Below are positions 22,241 to 32,220 of a DNA stretch of 64,000 nucleotides, piece after piece. The translations under genes and the position numbers were made by a program. Position 1 is the stretch's first letter; the number at the start of each line of letters is the position of its first letter. The DNA is taken from NCBI GenBank assembly GCA_027577415.1, contig JANBQS010000009.1, positions 1 through 64,000 on the forward strand, given 5' to 3'. The notes below the pieces were generated by a model that saw only the letters and a program-made list of their open reading frames with translations, made no database searches and was not told the origin of the DNA. Origin of the DNA: Coemansia sp. RSA 922. Lineage: Eukaryota > Kickxellomycota > Kickxellomycetes > Kickxellales > Kickxellaceae.

Positions 22241-22290
22241 GATGCAAAAAAAATGAAGGATGCAAAAAAATGAGAGATGCAAAAAAATGG
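22241..22290. repeat. three tandem GATGCAAAAAAATGA-like units
   Basis: Three imperfect copies of GATGCAAAAAAA(A)TGA(G) starting at 22241, 22259 and 22276, in the 5' leader of the minus-strand gene starting at 22201. Length polymorphism is likely. Confidence 0.7.
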
Positions 22291-23126
22291 TAAAAGGGCG
22301 TATGCAGATAGAGCGAAGAGACAAGAAGAGTATTGCTTTGCTGGCTCCGCCCACTCCCCTATTAATATACACTGCTATGTTTAGCAGAGTCTCCTAACGC
22401 AAATGACAGCTTCTTCAATCTTGCGGATGGGGGGTACTCTTTATGCTTCTTTGCGGCTTTTCAATAAAAAGAGGTGGATCTTTCTTTCTGGAACACGCAA
22501 AAAGAGCTAGGCACTTCCCCCCCTTTTTGCCACATCCGATTGGCTCATTCGATTTTTTGATGCAGAGCTAGAAAGAAGTGGATCAAAAAATTGGAAGGGA
22601 TGGACATTCTTTGTAGGGAGGATGAACCCTTGCATTGACACAAAGCTCCGCTAAGGGCTTTTTTTGGTATACCAAACAGGAATTCTCAATGAACCACGTA
22701 GGACTGAGTGTACTTGGCAGCTTGATATTTTTCCAGTTGCAAAGCGCTTTGGATGGATCCGCTTTACAAGATGCCCCTCTAAAGCACAGAAATCAGCACA
22801 CTTATTGCTGACCAGGGTTGGTCGCTTTCATCCAATGCAAGCAAAGGTGGGCATACTCTTTTCCCAATCTCAGACCCCTCCTCAAAAGACGCCCTTTCTC
22901 GACTCGACTCGACTCAAGCGTTCGACTGTCAAAGGAAGGAGTATCAGAGGCTGACAATCAAATTTCTGGCCACCTGAGTGGGCGTTGATTTGGCAATGAC
23001 TGTGGCAGTCAACGCTTTTTTTGAAAAGCAAAAGCGTATAGCCACCCTTTAAAAGAGAGCGCAAAGTGCATACAATTTTCTTCCTGTTCTTTACCCTTCC
23101 AACATTATTGTCATTTTTATAATCTA
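22291..23126. other. intergenic region
   Basis: No supportable gene. A TATATTAA-type sequence near 22356 (minus) may be the promoter of the membrane protein gene at 21101-22201. The rest holds only short open frames. Confidence 0.5.
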
Positions 23127-23447
23127 ATGCCCCATCTTCTGAATCCTTACAAATACTGCGTTCAGGTAGTCCACAAGAGAGGAATACACCACGAAAGCCC
23201 ACTATTTATGTACTTTAACCAGAGTTGTTCAGTCCAGTGGTTTAAGTATAAAGTCAGGGAAAGGGCGAAAGAACAATCGATTGATCATTTTGAAGAAGAG
23301 TTTTACGTGGTTGCGGAAACATGCGAAATATATAAAGAAACGGACATTATTGATTTTGAGTTGCTCACAAAGAATCATAATCCTTGGTTGGAGCGAGATG
23401 TTATAAGGATAGACACTCGTCCACTTAACTACACTTTCTCAGGATGA
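23127..23447 (+). CDS. small orphan protein, 106 aa
   Basis: Not recognised. Starts MPHLLNPYKYCVQVVHKRG. It is soluble, rich in Glu and aromatic residues, with a central KVRERAKEQSIDHFEEEFYV helix/strand. This vaguely parallels IKERIKQQAPIDKQSFYAEE in the 101-aa protein at 33965, which hints at a common small fold. I regard that as suggestive only. It has no signal peptide and no membrane segment. Intact frame with normal-looking codons for this AT-rich block. Confidence 0.5.
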   Translation: MPHLLNPYKYCVQVVHKRGIHHESPLFMYFNQSCSVQWFKYKVRERAKEQSIDHFEEEFYVVAETCEIYKETDIIDFELLTKNHNPWLERDVIRIDTRPLNYTFSG

Positions 23448-24039
23448 CTGTAACAACATGTAGATATGTAGTAACTAGCTTATTTGGCGTCAGCCTAAGG
23501 TTACCGTTCTAATGTCTCGTATTATTAAATAATAAAGGCTATAAGAACCGATGTTAATGAAACCTAAGCCGGTATGCCGTGCACGGTTCCTTTAGTAAAT
23601 AAGGTCGTGGCGCAGTAGCACTAGTTGTCAACATTAAAGGTTTGTTCAATTGGGCGGTAGACTGATCACGTGACCGACGTGTGGGTGGGATCGTTTGCCA
23701 ATGCGATCCGTCGATCCTACACCTAGAAGCAGGAGAAAATGTCAAGTGTGGACCTTAGCCAGCTCTGAGGCAAAGTACAAGTCACCTACATGTTGCATGT
23801 TTCTTTGTTTCAAAGCAAGCAAGCACATTTCCCAACACCAATTTTTGCTTCTTTTGCATTTTCTGAGGAAAATATTTTGTGCTAGTCTGCACAGCTTGCC
23901 CTCCTCTGGCTTCTTGCTGAAAACGGTGGATATCCCCTTCCTCGTCTCTACTATAAAAAGTCGGCTGCGACCACCTCTTGTTTCCTTCAAAATATCTACC
24001 AAACACCTTTCACTTCTCTATCAAAGTATTATTTTAACG
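23448..24039. other. intergenic region with TATA box for the next locus
   Basis: No gene seen. A CACGTG E-box occurs in GATCACGTGACC near 23669. TATAAAAAG at 23952-23960 lies 80 bp upstream of the ATG at 24040. Confidence 0.5.
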
Positions 24040-24428
24040 ATGAGTGAAGTTACTCCCCCCCATTCCTAAATTTTATTTTGGTATTACCTATGGCTGGGAT
24101 TATGATTGTGGCAAGAATTGCCTACATGTCTTCCAAAGTGTTAAAGCAGAGGGAATAACAGTTAATGAGGCGGTGAATAAACTAAAGGAGGCTATGAAAA
24201 GTCAAGAACGTATTTCTGAAATCATCCAGGAAATCACGTTGGATGGATGTAAAGACTATGATCCATCGAAAGAGGTTGGTAGAAAAGATGATACATTTAT
24301 TTCTTGGCACCGATGAAAATCTAGAGAAGGCTAAGAAACTCTATGATGATGATGAATATCTGTTTAGAGATGTTCAGGACCTGTCACTACATTATAACCG
24401 TATAAAATATGGCCTCAGCCACTATTAG
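24040..24428 (+). pseudogene. frameshifted small orphan gene, about 128 codons
   Basis: A TATA box (23952-23960) precedes ATG 24040 (MSEVTPP). The frame then breaks in a run of seven C (24055-24061). One base out of frame, the text continues as PKFYFGITYGWDYDCGKNCL and runs to DDTFIS near 24305. A second break near 24290-24305 leads to FLGTDENLEKAKKLYDDDEY and the stop at 24428. Each break behaves as one extra base. The three pieces together read as a single soluble acidic protein, so this is either a recently inactivated gene or has homopolymer errors. No family recognised. Confidence 0.55.
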
Positions 24429-24459
24429 TATGAGTGATTATATGTAATCACAAATAAAC

Positions 24460-24660
24460 TCAATTAGCAATCTACTGCTCTCACAGTGGGTTTTGCCCTT
24501 TTTAGGCTTGATAATACATTTAGTTTTATAAGAATTTTAAATAAAACAAGACGCCGCCCCTCTTTCCTTACTCTTGGCTAAACCTGACCATAGCACTGGC
24601 CATTTGCATGGGCGATGGGTGGGCACCCACTGCTTGTTAGAATCTAGCTAACCTATCAAA
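24460..24660 (-). mobile_element. short terminal-inverted-repeat element (copy B)
   Basis: The reverse complement of this block starts TTTGATAGGTTAGCTAGATT then CTAACAAGCAGTGGG. It stays similar to 32221-32434 throughout, including TAAGGAAAGAG, the CTTGTTTTATTT tract and GGGCAAAACCC versus GGGCATAACCC. The distal end (about 24460-24490) is more degraded, so its border is approximate. No coding capacity; MITE-like. Confidence 0.65.
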
Positions 24661-24745
24661 TACATGCACAACAACACCGGATTAGGCTTGGCGTTAGCTG
24701 GCCTTTTCAATTCCTACAATGAAGCATCGCTTTATGCGAGAATGC

Positions 24746-24753
24746 TATAAAAG
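24746..24753 (+). promoter_or_regulatory. TATA box of the HD-oxygenase-like locus
   Basis: TATAAAAG about 90 bp upstream of ATG 24840, the same spacing as at the other small genes of this block. Confidence 0.5.
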
Positions 24754-24839
24754 AGTAATATATAGCGCAGCTTATCAAATTGAGAAACAACAACATTTTT
24801 TACAACCACTGTTCGGCCCCATCAACAACTTCTTTTACA

Positions 24840-25525
24840 ATGTCTACCACTATCACCACCATGACTCCCGAGCAACGCGTGTCCAAGCTGTTTGAGCTAC
24901 TCAAAATTTCCGGCAAGAAGGAGCACATCAGTGGTAATATGACACAGCTGGACCATGCGCTTCGAGTCGCTAACCTTGCCAAGATAGATAGTGCTGATGA
25001 AGATACCACGTTAGCCGAGCTAATTCTCAATGCCGGTAAGATCACGGTAACCATACCTCCATATGGCAATTTTAAAATCGGGGACGGAGTAGAGTTCATC
25101 TGGAGTGGATATGACAGAAACACGATCAACACCTTTGATAGCGACGATTCGATAATACCTTTGGGCGCAAGCTCAGGTTCTCTAAAAAGACATGCGCGCT
25201 GGTTGAGTCTAACATTTTGGACAAGCGTTACCTTGGGGGCATGGCGCCTGAAGGCCTTGTGAGCATCATTCCTAAGAACATTGGAATCTTTATGCGCGAG
25301 ATATTGGAAGCCCCCATCCGGGTGACAATCCCGATGTGGGGTGGCCCACTCTCGCCTACTGAGATGCGCGAGTTTGAGAAAGCCCCGCTCTTCAAGCAAA
25401 AGATGCAGCTTGCAGTGTGGGACATCGCTGCGACCAAGACCACCGGGGATAAGCCACATGCTTTGGACACGTACCGCGATATGGCTCTCAGAAACTTGTT
25501 GATGTCGATGAGGATGTTGTATTAG
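24840..25525 (+). pseudogene. frameshifted HD-domain (PhnZ/inositol-oxygenase-like) protein
   Basis: The first frame (24840-25262) starts MSTTITTMTPEQRVSKLFEL and contains MTQLDHALRVANLAKIDSAD, close to the SQLEHALQAA motif of PhnZ-type HD-domain di-iron oxygenases. The second frame, one base out of phase, supplies the family's C-terminal half: KRYLGGMAPEG, WGGPLSPTEMREFEKAP and QLAVWDIAATKTTGDKPHAL. The switch must occur between 25142 and 25262, and the A5 run at 25184-25188 is the likeliest point, behaving as one missing base. The central metal motif usually written LLHDIG is replaced by LILNAGKI, so metal binding would be impaired even if the frame were intact. It could be a pseudogene, a sequencing error in a pseudoenzyme, or less likely a programmed -1 frameshift. 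Confidence 0.65.
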
Positions 25526-25756
25526 AATTCTGTAGAAGCATGATATACAGTTTTTGTCTCTAGAAACATCTTGGTATCTTAAGCAATAATTATATTTTGT
25601 CAATAATTATTGAATGTCCCTCATGTCATAAGGCCCAACCTTAGGGCAAGTATAGCCGTTAATGTTTTTTAATCTCAAGTCGTCATCTTCAATTTACTTA
25701 TCACATATAGCCAAAAATAGGGCATATAGGTGGTATATTAGCGTCACTAGAAAGAG
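25526..25756. other. short intergenic gap between convergent loci
   Basis: AT-rich, no gene; presumably 3' untranslated sequence of both neighbours. Confidence 0.5.
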
Positions 25757-27445
25757 TCAAAAGTATTCCACGCTGCGACGCACAAAATCCTGTAGACGTG
25801 GGGCATACGGCTTGAATATATTCAAAGCTACAGCGGCCTCTAGCTCTTCTCTGAATCCTTTAGCTTCGCCTCCAAGCATACCAATATAGGTATAATCGGG
25901 GTACGCCAGCGCCAACAATAGCATACACGTAGCATTCTCTGCACGATAGAGGGGTGGCCCTGGCTGATAATTCCAGTATTGCAATTTTTTACCATCCGGA
26001 GCGTAAGTCGCCGTAATGTACGTGGGTAGATCATCCATATCGACATGATTTGGAATAGACCCAAAAATTGGAGGCAAGGTACGCAGAGTAGATAGAGCTG
26101 GTAATGCTCTAACCAAAGCAACAATATCCAGGAGCTCCAGGCGGAGGAAAGGCAATGTCAGAACTCGGATGGAGGCATAATTCAAAGTCGATAAGAGTGC
26201 TGGGACTAGCTCGGAACTAGAATGATCTCCCTCGACCTCTCGCACTGGTGTTCCTGGACAGATGCTAAGCATAAACTGCAAAGCATCAGCAGGCGTATCG
26301 AATTGACTTGGGTGTTCCTCTGGTGGATACTTGGTTACGACTCGCCGCAAATTTGGGTGACTGGTCGGCGTGAAAACGTTGTGGTCGAAAATAATGGAAA
26401 CCAGCAGGTCGCTCATAAACAACTCCAAGTGCTTAAGGGTACTGGAATTGCCCCTGAAAAGTACGTCGTCGCCAAACGGATAGCTGCTACGCAAGCAAAT
26501 ATGCTGAAGACGCGGAAACGGTACAACTCCCTTAATAGCTACTCGCTCTGGTGTATAGTCATCTGAGCCATCAAGCAAAACCAGGTCGCGTAAGTGTGGG
26601 TACGTGACGTAACTGCCATCTGGGCTTTGGATGAGGCCGGCTAGGTCAGCGGGAAAATTGGAAAGGAGACACAAGTGCTGCAATGTCAATGCATTCTGTC
26701 GCGCCAGCTCAATAGACGGACACGTGTAACCATCGACAAGAAACGTTAAATCGACCAGGTTGCGAATTATATATAGCTGCAGTCGTATGGGCATGTCTGC
26801 CCAAAACTGATGGAAGTACGAGACATGAGTGGATAGCTGAAAAAGCTGGGAAACCAAGGTGCCGATATAACAAGTGCCTTTGGCCTGGCTACAATGGGGA
26901 ATATACGTCACTCCAATGTCGGTAGCTTTGGGCACCATCTGCCGGATCCGCTGAACAAACGCCGTGATGTTACTCTCAACAACAATAGCACTGGGCACAC
27001 TATTTTCGTCAAGGATATTAGAAGCAAAGTAGAGATTTACCACGCTGGCCATCGGAAATGCATAGTCATTGTAAGGCACAACTGACAGCCGTTTTAGTGA
27101 CTCGCCCGTGTAAACATCCCATTCGTTAGTGGTAAAAGTAAAGACAGAGGCCAAGTGATGGTGCACCGGAGAGCTATTACCCGGGCTATTTGCAAATGGG
27201 CGACGTTCTTCAAGTACACCAGGTCGAACACTAGTAAAGTCAATAGAAAACTCCGGACAGAAAAGTGGAAGGGCTATGACACGACAGTTGCTGCAGACCC
27301 ACAACAGGGGCTTCAGCCTAGTCTTGCGCTGTTCTTCCCCAGTTATGGCTCCCTCAGAATCCGCACGAATACGACCCAAAACATAACTAATAATAAGCTG
27401 AATTACGTGGTGGGGAAGATACTGAAATATAGATATCGAAGACAT
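25757..27445 (-). CDS. F-box/LRR-like protein, 562 aa
   Basis: Start chosen at 27443-27445 (MSSISIFQYLPHHVIQLIISYVLG), because the LPxHVIxxII segment is the F-box start. The longer frame to 27667 adds an unlikely leader. After the degenerate F-box come irregular leucine-rich repeats: LTLQHLCLLSNFPADLAGL, FPRLQHICLRSSYPFGDD, VLFRGNSSTLKHLELFMSDL. It shares the GDDVLFRGNSSTLKHLEL block with GNDILFRGNNQTLEHIDI in the gene at 47972, so the two are paralogues. Such proteins normally dock substrates to an SCF ubiquitin ligase through Skp1. The substrate is unknown, and the AT-rich setting suggests a fast-evolving family. Confidence 0.75.
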   Translation of the reverse strand: MSSISIFQYLPHHVIQLIISYVLGRIRADSEGAITGEEQRKTRLKPLLWVCSNCRVIALPLFCPEFSIDFTSVRPGVLEERRPFANSPGNSSPVHHHLASVFTFTTNEWDVYTGESLKRLSVVPYNDYAFPMASVVNLYFASNILDENSVPSAIVVESNITAFVQRIRQMVPKATDIGVTYIPHCSQAKGTCYIGTLVSQLFQLSTHVSYFHQFWADMPIRLQLYIIRNLVDLTFLVDGYTCPSIELARQNALTLQHLCLLSNFPADLAGLIQSPDGSYVTYPHLRDLVLLDGSDDYTPERVAIKGVVPFPRLQHICLRSSYPFGDDVLFRGNSSTLKHLELFMSDLLVSIIFDHNVFTPTSHPNLRRVVTKYPPEEHPSQFDTPADALQFMLSICPGTPVREVEGDHSSSELVPALLSTLNYASIRVLTLPFLRLELLDIVALVRALPALSTLRTLPPIFGSIPNHVDMDDLPTYITATYAPDGKKLQYWNYQPGPPLYRAENATCMLLLALAYPDYTYIGMLGGEAKGFREELEAAVALNIFKPYAPRLQDFVRRSVEYF

Positions 27446-28280
27446 TGCTAATATGTTAAAAATAAGGGAAATGAAAAAGTGAAGGAATGAAAGCCAAAGA
27501 ATATAATGTCGCTTGATGACACCATGTATGTATTGCAGGGATCCGTGACACAGACAGCAATGCATCCTGTGCATGTTGCATGTGTCCGCAAATTTTGCCA
27601 ATAGAGTCGGCCAAGAAAAATCGGCCAAGTGTTTGGCGTTTTTTCTTTGTGATATTGGATACTTCAACTACCAGCTATATTTGGATCTTCTTGATCTGGA
27701 CAAATGTAGAGCCAAAAAACCGCAGTCTATACTCGTGAGTTTCCATTGTTGAGCATGTTACAGACCCGCATAATGGCGCTCAGTATTAGTCAAATAGCCC
27801 ACATATGCCAGAGTAGGATTGTTTGTGAGTTTGGAAGTAGGCCAGGGAATAGCTCAATAGGCAATGCTTTGCTGTAGTGTTAACAAGGAAGGCGAGACTA
27901 GCAAGCTTTAGCTATAGAGCTGGGGCTATGGAGAGTCGGATTTAGCCAAAAATGTCAGATATGCCAGAAAATTTATTATGGTCATTCAGACGAAAGCATG
28001 GATCGTCTGTCGCTTCTACAGTGGCAACGCACCTATACTTATTTGAGAGCTGTTTTAGAAGGACCCAATAAAGCCGGTGCACTTTGGCCAATACAAAAAT
28101 CGGTTTATTCACGGGAGCTGACTTTTTAAGCTGTCATTCCTGATTGATTTATGACGCAAGCAGGTGTTGTGTGCTCCACAGCAAGGGAATACTGAAAGAC
28201 AATAGAGCCAACAACCCTTCTCTTTTTCTTATCCACCTATTTTTTATAATTTATTTTTGCATCTCTAAGACTATCTTGAA
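27446..28280. other. intergenic region
   Basis: No gene recognised. AT-rich, with scattered short repeats of CCAAAAA type. Confidence 0.5.
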
Positions 28281-28623
28281 AATGCGAGCCTTTTCACCCA
28301 TTTCAGTTTCTCCCACCTCTCGTTGTCAATCACTCGCAATTATGTATACTCGACCTACACCCCAATGGGCAAACGGCTCCAGTGCTGTCATTTTGGAGTC
28401 CTTAAATTTGGGAGTTCTGAGCGGAGTTATGAGAAGTATGCTGCTACTAGTTCTGGTTTGCCCCAATTTTGACAACGCAGACACAGACATTGTTTATCGC
28501 AAGCCATTCGTGGAGGATATTATAGAGCTAATCGCTTGTTATTTAATAATCACATTGAATGTCAAATATATATTACAAGCTGTCAAATATTCAAGAGCTA
28601 CTAATGAGGTTGGCATATCATAA
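28281..28623 (+). CDS. possible small hydrophobic protein, 114 aa
   Basis: Start taken as the ATG at 28281 (MRAFSPISVSPTSRC); an alternative is MYTRPTPQWANG at 28341. The middle is hydrophobic (LGVLSGVMRSMLLLVLV) and a second hydrophobic stretch follows (IIELIACYLIITLNV). The pattern L-x3-S-x2-MRS followed by YR is faintly like helices 2-3 of the RTA1-related paralogues, so this could be a fragment of that family. Weakly supported; it may not be expressed. Confidence 0.3.
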
Positions 28624-29294
28624 TGTATTTATTTATCATGTTGCGAGCTATTTAATGACACCTATTTTCTTCAAGTAAGGGATGCAGATGTTTATATGAC
28701 TAAAAATGCTTTCTTTTACGCCGTATTTCTCTCCACATAAGTTACACGTGACTTCTTTTAAATCAGAGCTACTGTGCATGGCCAAAAATTATGTTGTTCC
28801 TTAGTGAATGTTGGAAAATAAATGAAAGTGGTGCCAACTTGTAGGACATACCCAACGTTTTATGAGAATACCTAAACTGACTATCGAGTCGTAACATTGC
28901 CTTGATGCAATACAAAAATAATTTTAGCTATAAATCTATCAGATAGATACGACGAGAGCATTTTATAAATGGGGATGTACATTTATAAGATGGCAATCGT
29001 TGAATGCATATTTGCAGGCCCTAATGAGAGGTATGAATATTACAAAGTCCCCTGATGTCTCGGATAGCTGTGATACCAATCACCTATGTTTGTAAGGGTT
29101 TGAAGGGGGTCTCAGTCAATGAGGATTGACATAAATGCCATCTTCAATTTTATTATCAAGAAAGAGCGTTTAAAGTCCGACTTTCTCATGCAAACATGCT
29201 TCGAAAAGTGGGCATGTTGGACCTCTGTTTGAGGTGTCTCTAAAGGCTGGCAGCTATATGCCTGATTGATAATATTTGTACTGGTACCGGGCTA
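28624..29294. other. intergenic region
   Basis: AT-rich; I see no gene, repeat or RNA here. Confidence 0.5.
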
Positions 29295-30905
29295 TTATCT
29301 GTGTACTGTCAGGTTAGCTAGATGAGGGTGTTTGTCCTTGAACATGTCGATAAATGTGAACATATGTTGATTGGCCAGTCTTGGTACAACCAATTCCTTG
29401 ATGGCACCCGCATGCAGAATAAGAGCTTGGATGCCGCCGACACAATCCATTAAAGGACAGGACTTGTTGAAATTGCGCACAAAAAGGGTAGCCAGTCTCT
29501 CGCCCCATATCAGCATCGGATCTGCACTAGTAAATAGCGGCAAGTCTACAGTAGAGTCGTGTGTAGCCATGTCCCTGAACTCCAGACGGTTTATGGTCAA
29601 CTGACAAAGCTTTGGCAACTGACCTATTGCCCTGCAGATTGTAGTATAGCGTACCTTCCCAATGTCAAGTGTGGTGAGGTTGACCCATCGCATGAGCTCT
29701 GGATCCAGAATAAACCAGTCAATGATGATGCGTAGAGACGCCGTTCGACCAATGCATATGTCAGTGAAAAGGTGGTTGGTAACTCTGTAGATGTCCGCAG
29801 TGTCGCCCAAGTCGGATGGAGTGATATTGACATCCAAGTGCCCAACGCAAGTAAGCTTCAGTCGACTGCAGTGGCAGATGCAGAAAATAGGCCCTGACAG
29901 ATGCACCTTCTCTAGCTCGCGGAACGGGATATCGGTATACAAAAGGTCGCAGTCAGGAGTACAATTCGCAATGGACAGCTGCTTTAGCATGGGAAAGCTG
30001 AGCTTGTCGCAGTTGTGTGCCCCCAAGCCGGTCTTGTCCTCTATCTCCCCCTCTGTAAGCGCCTTACCCCTGCCCTCGAACCCAATGTGGAGAATGGTCA
30101 GTCGGTTGAAATAAATAGGTCTGGTAAACTTTTCGTAGCAGAAGTGGTGCCAGGCGAAATTGTGCGGAACATCTTCTAGCCTCAACGCCACGAGAGTCTC
30201 GCTGCAGATACTTGGAAGTACACGAGTCGCCGAGGAGTCTAGGGTAAGATCCAGCACCCTCATTCTTCTTGAAAAGCAAGAAATGGGCAACGGAGTGGAC
30301 CCTTGCGCTCTTAGAGCCTGCAGCTGATGACCGTAATACGTAACAAGCTGGGTGTATAGATATCTCCCCGTGGATCCACGCCTCAAATCATACCAATTCA
30401 AGTCGACGATATTACGCAGGTTCTGAGCAAAGTACTGTACGGTACGCGCAATATCTGTGACAGCCCGTTTATCTTGAGAAACAGGCTCAACAAAGCGATT
30501 GAATGTCCAGAGGGAGCTGGTAAAAGTCAGCGAGTTGATGTGTTGCCAGTCCACGCGATCCAGGTTAAGTATATCCAGCACAATGCGCTGTAGGCAGGCA
30601 GGAGTAACCATTTCCTCCCACTCAATCGTTAGTCGTCTAGCCAACAGCATACACCCGCGTGAGATAAACAGGTCGGCATTGGAAGTCCATAAGAGGTGGG
30701 TGTCTAAATGATAGCGTAGCGCGGTAGCAAACTCGACGTACACATGGTTAAACACGGCGCCGACCACCAGCTTTGTCCATACTCGGCAAACGGCTAGTAG
30801 CGGTAGCTTGTACTTCCACTCATGTAGTCTGTAGGAGGGAGTAGCTGCTGCCTTGAACAATATCAGCTCTAGGACTTTGTAGGGAAGGTCGCTGATATGC
30901 CTCAT
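29295..30905 (-). CDS. F-box/LRR-like protein, 536 aa
   Basis: Start chosen at 30903-30905 (MRHISDLPYKVLELILFKAA), which places the F-box LPYKVLELILF at the N-terminus as in the family. The next residues (LPLLAVCRVWTKLVVGAVFN) complete the F-box helix bundle. The rest is an irregular LRR solenoid: MRVLDLTLDSSATRVLPSIC, LSFPMLKQLSIANC, LEKVHLSGPIFCICH, LTTLDIGKVRY, LPKLCQLTINRLEF. It is probably an SCF substrate receptor. It is less similar to the other two F-box genes than they are to each other. Moderately GC-richer than its surroundings and fully open, so likely functional. Confidence 0.75.
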   Translation of the reverse strand: MRHISDLPYKVLELILFKAAATPSYRLHEWKYKLPLLAVCRVWTKLVVGAVFNHVYVEFATALRYHLDTHLLWTSNADLFISRGCMLLARRLTIEWEEMVTPACLQRIVLDILNLDRVDWQHINSLTFTSSLWTFNRFVEPVSQDKRAVTDIARTVQYFAQNLRNIVDLNWYDLRRGSTGRYLYTQLVTYYGHQLQALRAQGSTPLPISCFSRRMRVLDLTLDSSATRVLPSICSETLVALRLEDVPHNFAWHHFCYEKFTRPIYFNRLTILHIGFEGRGKALTEGEIEDKTGLGAHNCDKLSFPMLKQLSIANCTPDCDLLYTDIPFRELEKVHLSGPIFCICHCSRLKLTCVGHLDVNITPSDLGDTADIYRVTNHLFTDICIGRTASLRIIIDWFILDPELMRWVNLTTLDIGKVRYTTICRAIGQLPKLCQLTINRLEFRDMATHDSTVDLPLFTSADPMLIWGERLATLFVRNFNKSCPLMDCVGGIQALILHAGAIKELVVPRLANQHMFTFIDMFKDKHPHLANLTVHR

Positions 30906-31276
30906 TTTAAGTAAATAGCGAGCATTAAAAAAGATAGATGAACATGAAGTATGTGGATGAGAAAAATGTGCCAAGCTCGTTTTCTATTGTTGAGAAAAAG
31001 GCTGTTTGTCGAAAATTCGAAACAACCCCCCCAGTGTGACCAAATGACATGCTTGACGCTTACTATTGGGATGTCAACCATGCATGTCGCACGCGCATCA
31101 CTTGATTCTATTTAGGTCAAGTGAACTGTGCAAAATTTGGAGAATTTAATCATTCCTAGGGACGTTACTGGGAAAAATTAAATTTTGAATAAGCTAATCT
31201 AATTGACGAGTGAAAGAATTATATCATGTTTACTGGTCCCATCTTGCTTCCCAAAAATAATTAAACGCTAAACAGG
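30906..31276. other. intergenic region
   Basis: Promoter side of the F-box gene and flank of the Fanzor relic. No gene seen. Confidence 0.5.
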
Positions 31277-31380
31277 GGTTTGATTAAGTCATCTTGCCCA
31301 AGGGGCGTGTTGACGAAGCGATAACTCGTCGGATAGATCATACAGTAGAAGTTGGTGGTGGTGGTGGTGGTGGTTCAGGG
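31277..31380 (-). ncRNA. conserved 3' tail of Fanzor copy 2, candidate guide-RNA/right-end region
   Basis: Noncoding sequence directly after the stop. It is closely similar to 20946-21038 up to GATGACTTAAT, after which the two copies diverge. That abrupt loss of similarity marks the element right end. An ACC-repeat tract is longer here by two units. RNA function is inferred from known Fanzor/TnpB organisation. Confidence 0.35.
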
Positions 31381-32172
31381 CTAGCCATGACGAGGATGCT
31401 TGGACAAAGGTTGCGCATCAGAAGCCAAGTCACTCCTACAAGCAGAACGCAACGTCATCGAAAAAGTACGCTCAGGGGCCGCAGTATCAGCCACAGCAGC
31501 ACTGTGGCCTCTGGCAGCACTGCGGCCTCTGGCAGCCGTAGACGTATGCATAGGCGTAGCAGCAACCACACGAGTAGGGCGCTTGAACACTGGAGGAATA
31601 TCGCCCTTTCTAATAAAGTGCTGGATGATGTGGCGAAAGTTCAGAGCAGCAGCCAGGTTGCGATTATACAGGCGAGGCTTGTGGACAACATTACGTTCAT
31701 CATCGAGCTGCTTAACAAGACAGTTTGAACACTGAAGCAGGCCATGACAGAGTGTAAGACGCCTTTGCCAACGCCGATAAGGCCGGGGGTTGTCGATTAC
31801 CTTGCTCTTGTGGAGGTCGCCATCGCATCCGGGACAGGTCTTGGACGTACAAAATTCGTCAAACAGGTACGTCGGAAAGCCGAATTTCTTGAACTTTTTG
31901 CGCCAGCCGCGACCCCGAATAGGCGCATGGAAGCGAGCCATTGACGCAGACCAATTGCCACAGACCATAACCAGTCGCTTGCCAAACTTTTGGATCATGC
32001 TGCGCTTCAAACGAGAGTCTGCTTGCTGCTGGTTGATGTACGCGGAATGTTGCAGCTTGTGGTGGAATGGGTAGTTGCAGGGCTCGTGGTCATCGTCAGA
32101 GTGGACTTGGTGCGTGGATTCAGTGTGGGTGGTCATCATATTCGAGTAAAAGTCGCTGAGGACATCCCTAAT
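31277..32172 (-). mobile_element. degraded Fanzor (eukaryotic TnpB-like) element, copy 2, 5'-truncated
   Basis: The minus-strand frame 31381-32139 (252 aa) covers the C-terminal part of a Fanzor RNA-guided nuclease. Motifs in order: VCGNWSASMARFHAPIRGRG (residues 60-79), YLFDEFCTS with Glu95 (the rearranged RuvC glutamate of Fanzor), zinc ribbon CPGC (C102, C105) and LLQCSNC (C137, C140), then YNRNLAAALNF. In the last motif the usual catalytic Asp is Asn161. Upstream text QHQIRDVLSDFYSN continues in frame to a stop near 32172, and the N-terminal RuvC and guide-binding regions are absent. The C-terminal Ala/Arg-rich tail and noncoding 3' tail match copy 1 at 20760-21038. Not active. Confidence 0.8.
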
Positions 32173-32220
32173 TTGGTGTTGCTATTATTATATCAATCTT
32201 AAATACACGCGTAAAAACTG

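Noticed and set aside
29311..29325. GTTAGCTAGATG at 29313 as another TIR end
   Set aside because: It lies in the coding end of the F-box gene and lacks the CTAACAAGCAGTGGG continuation.
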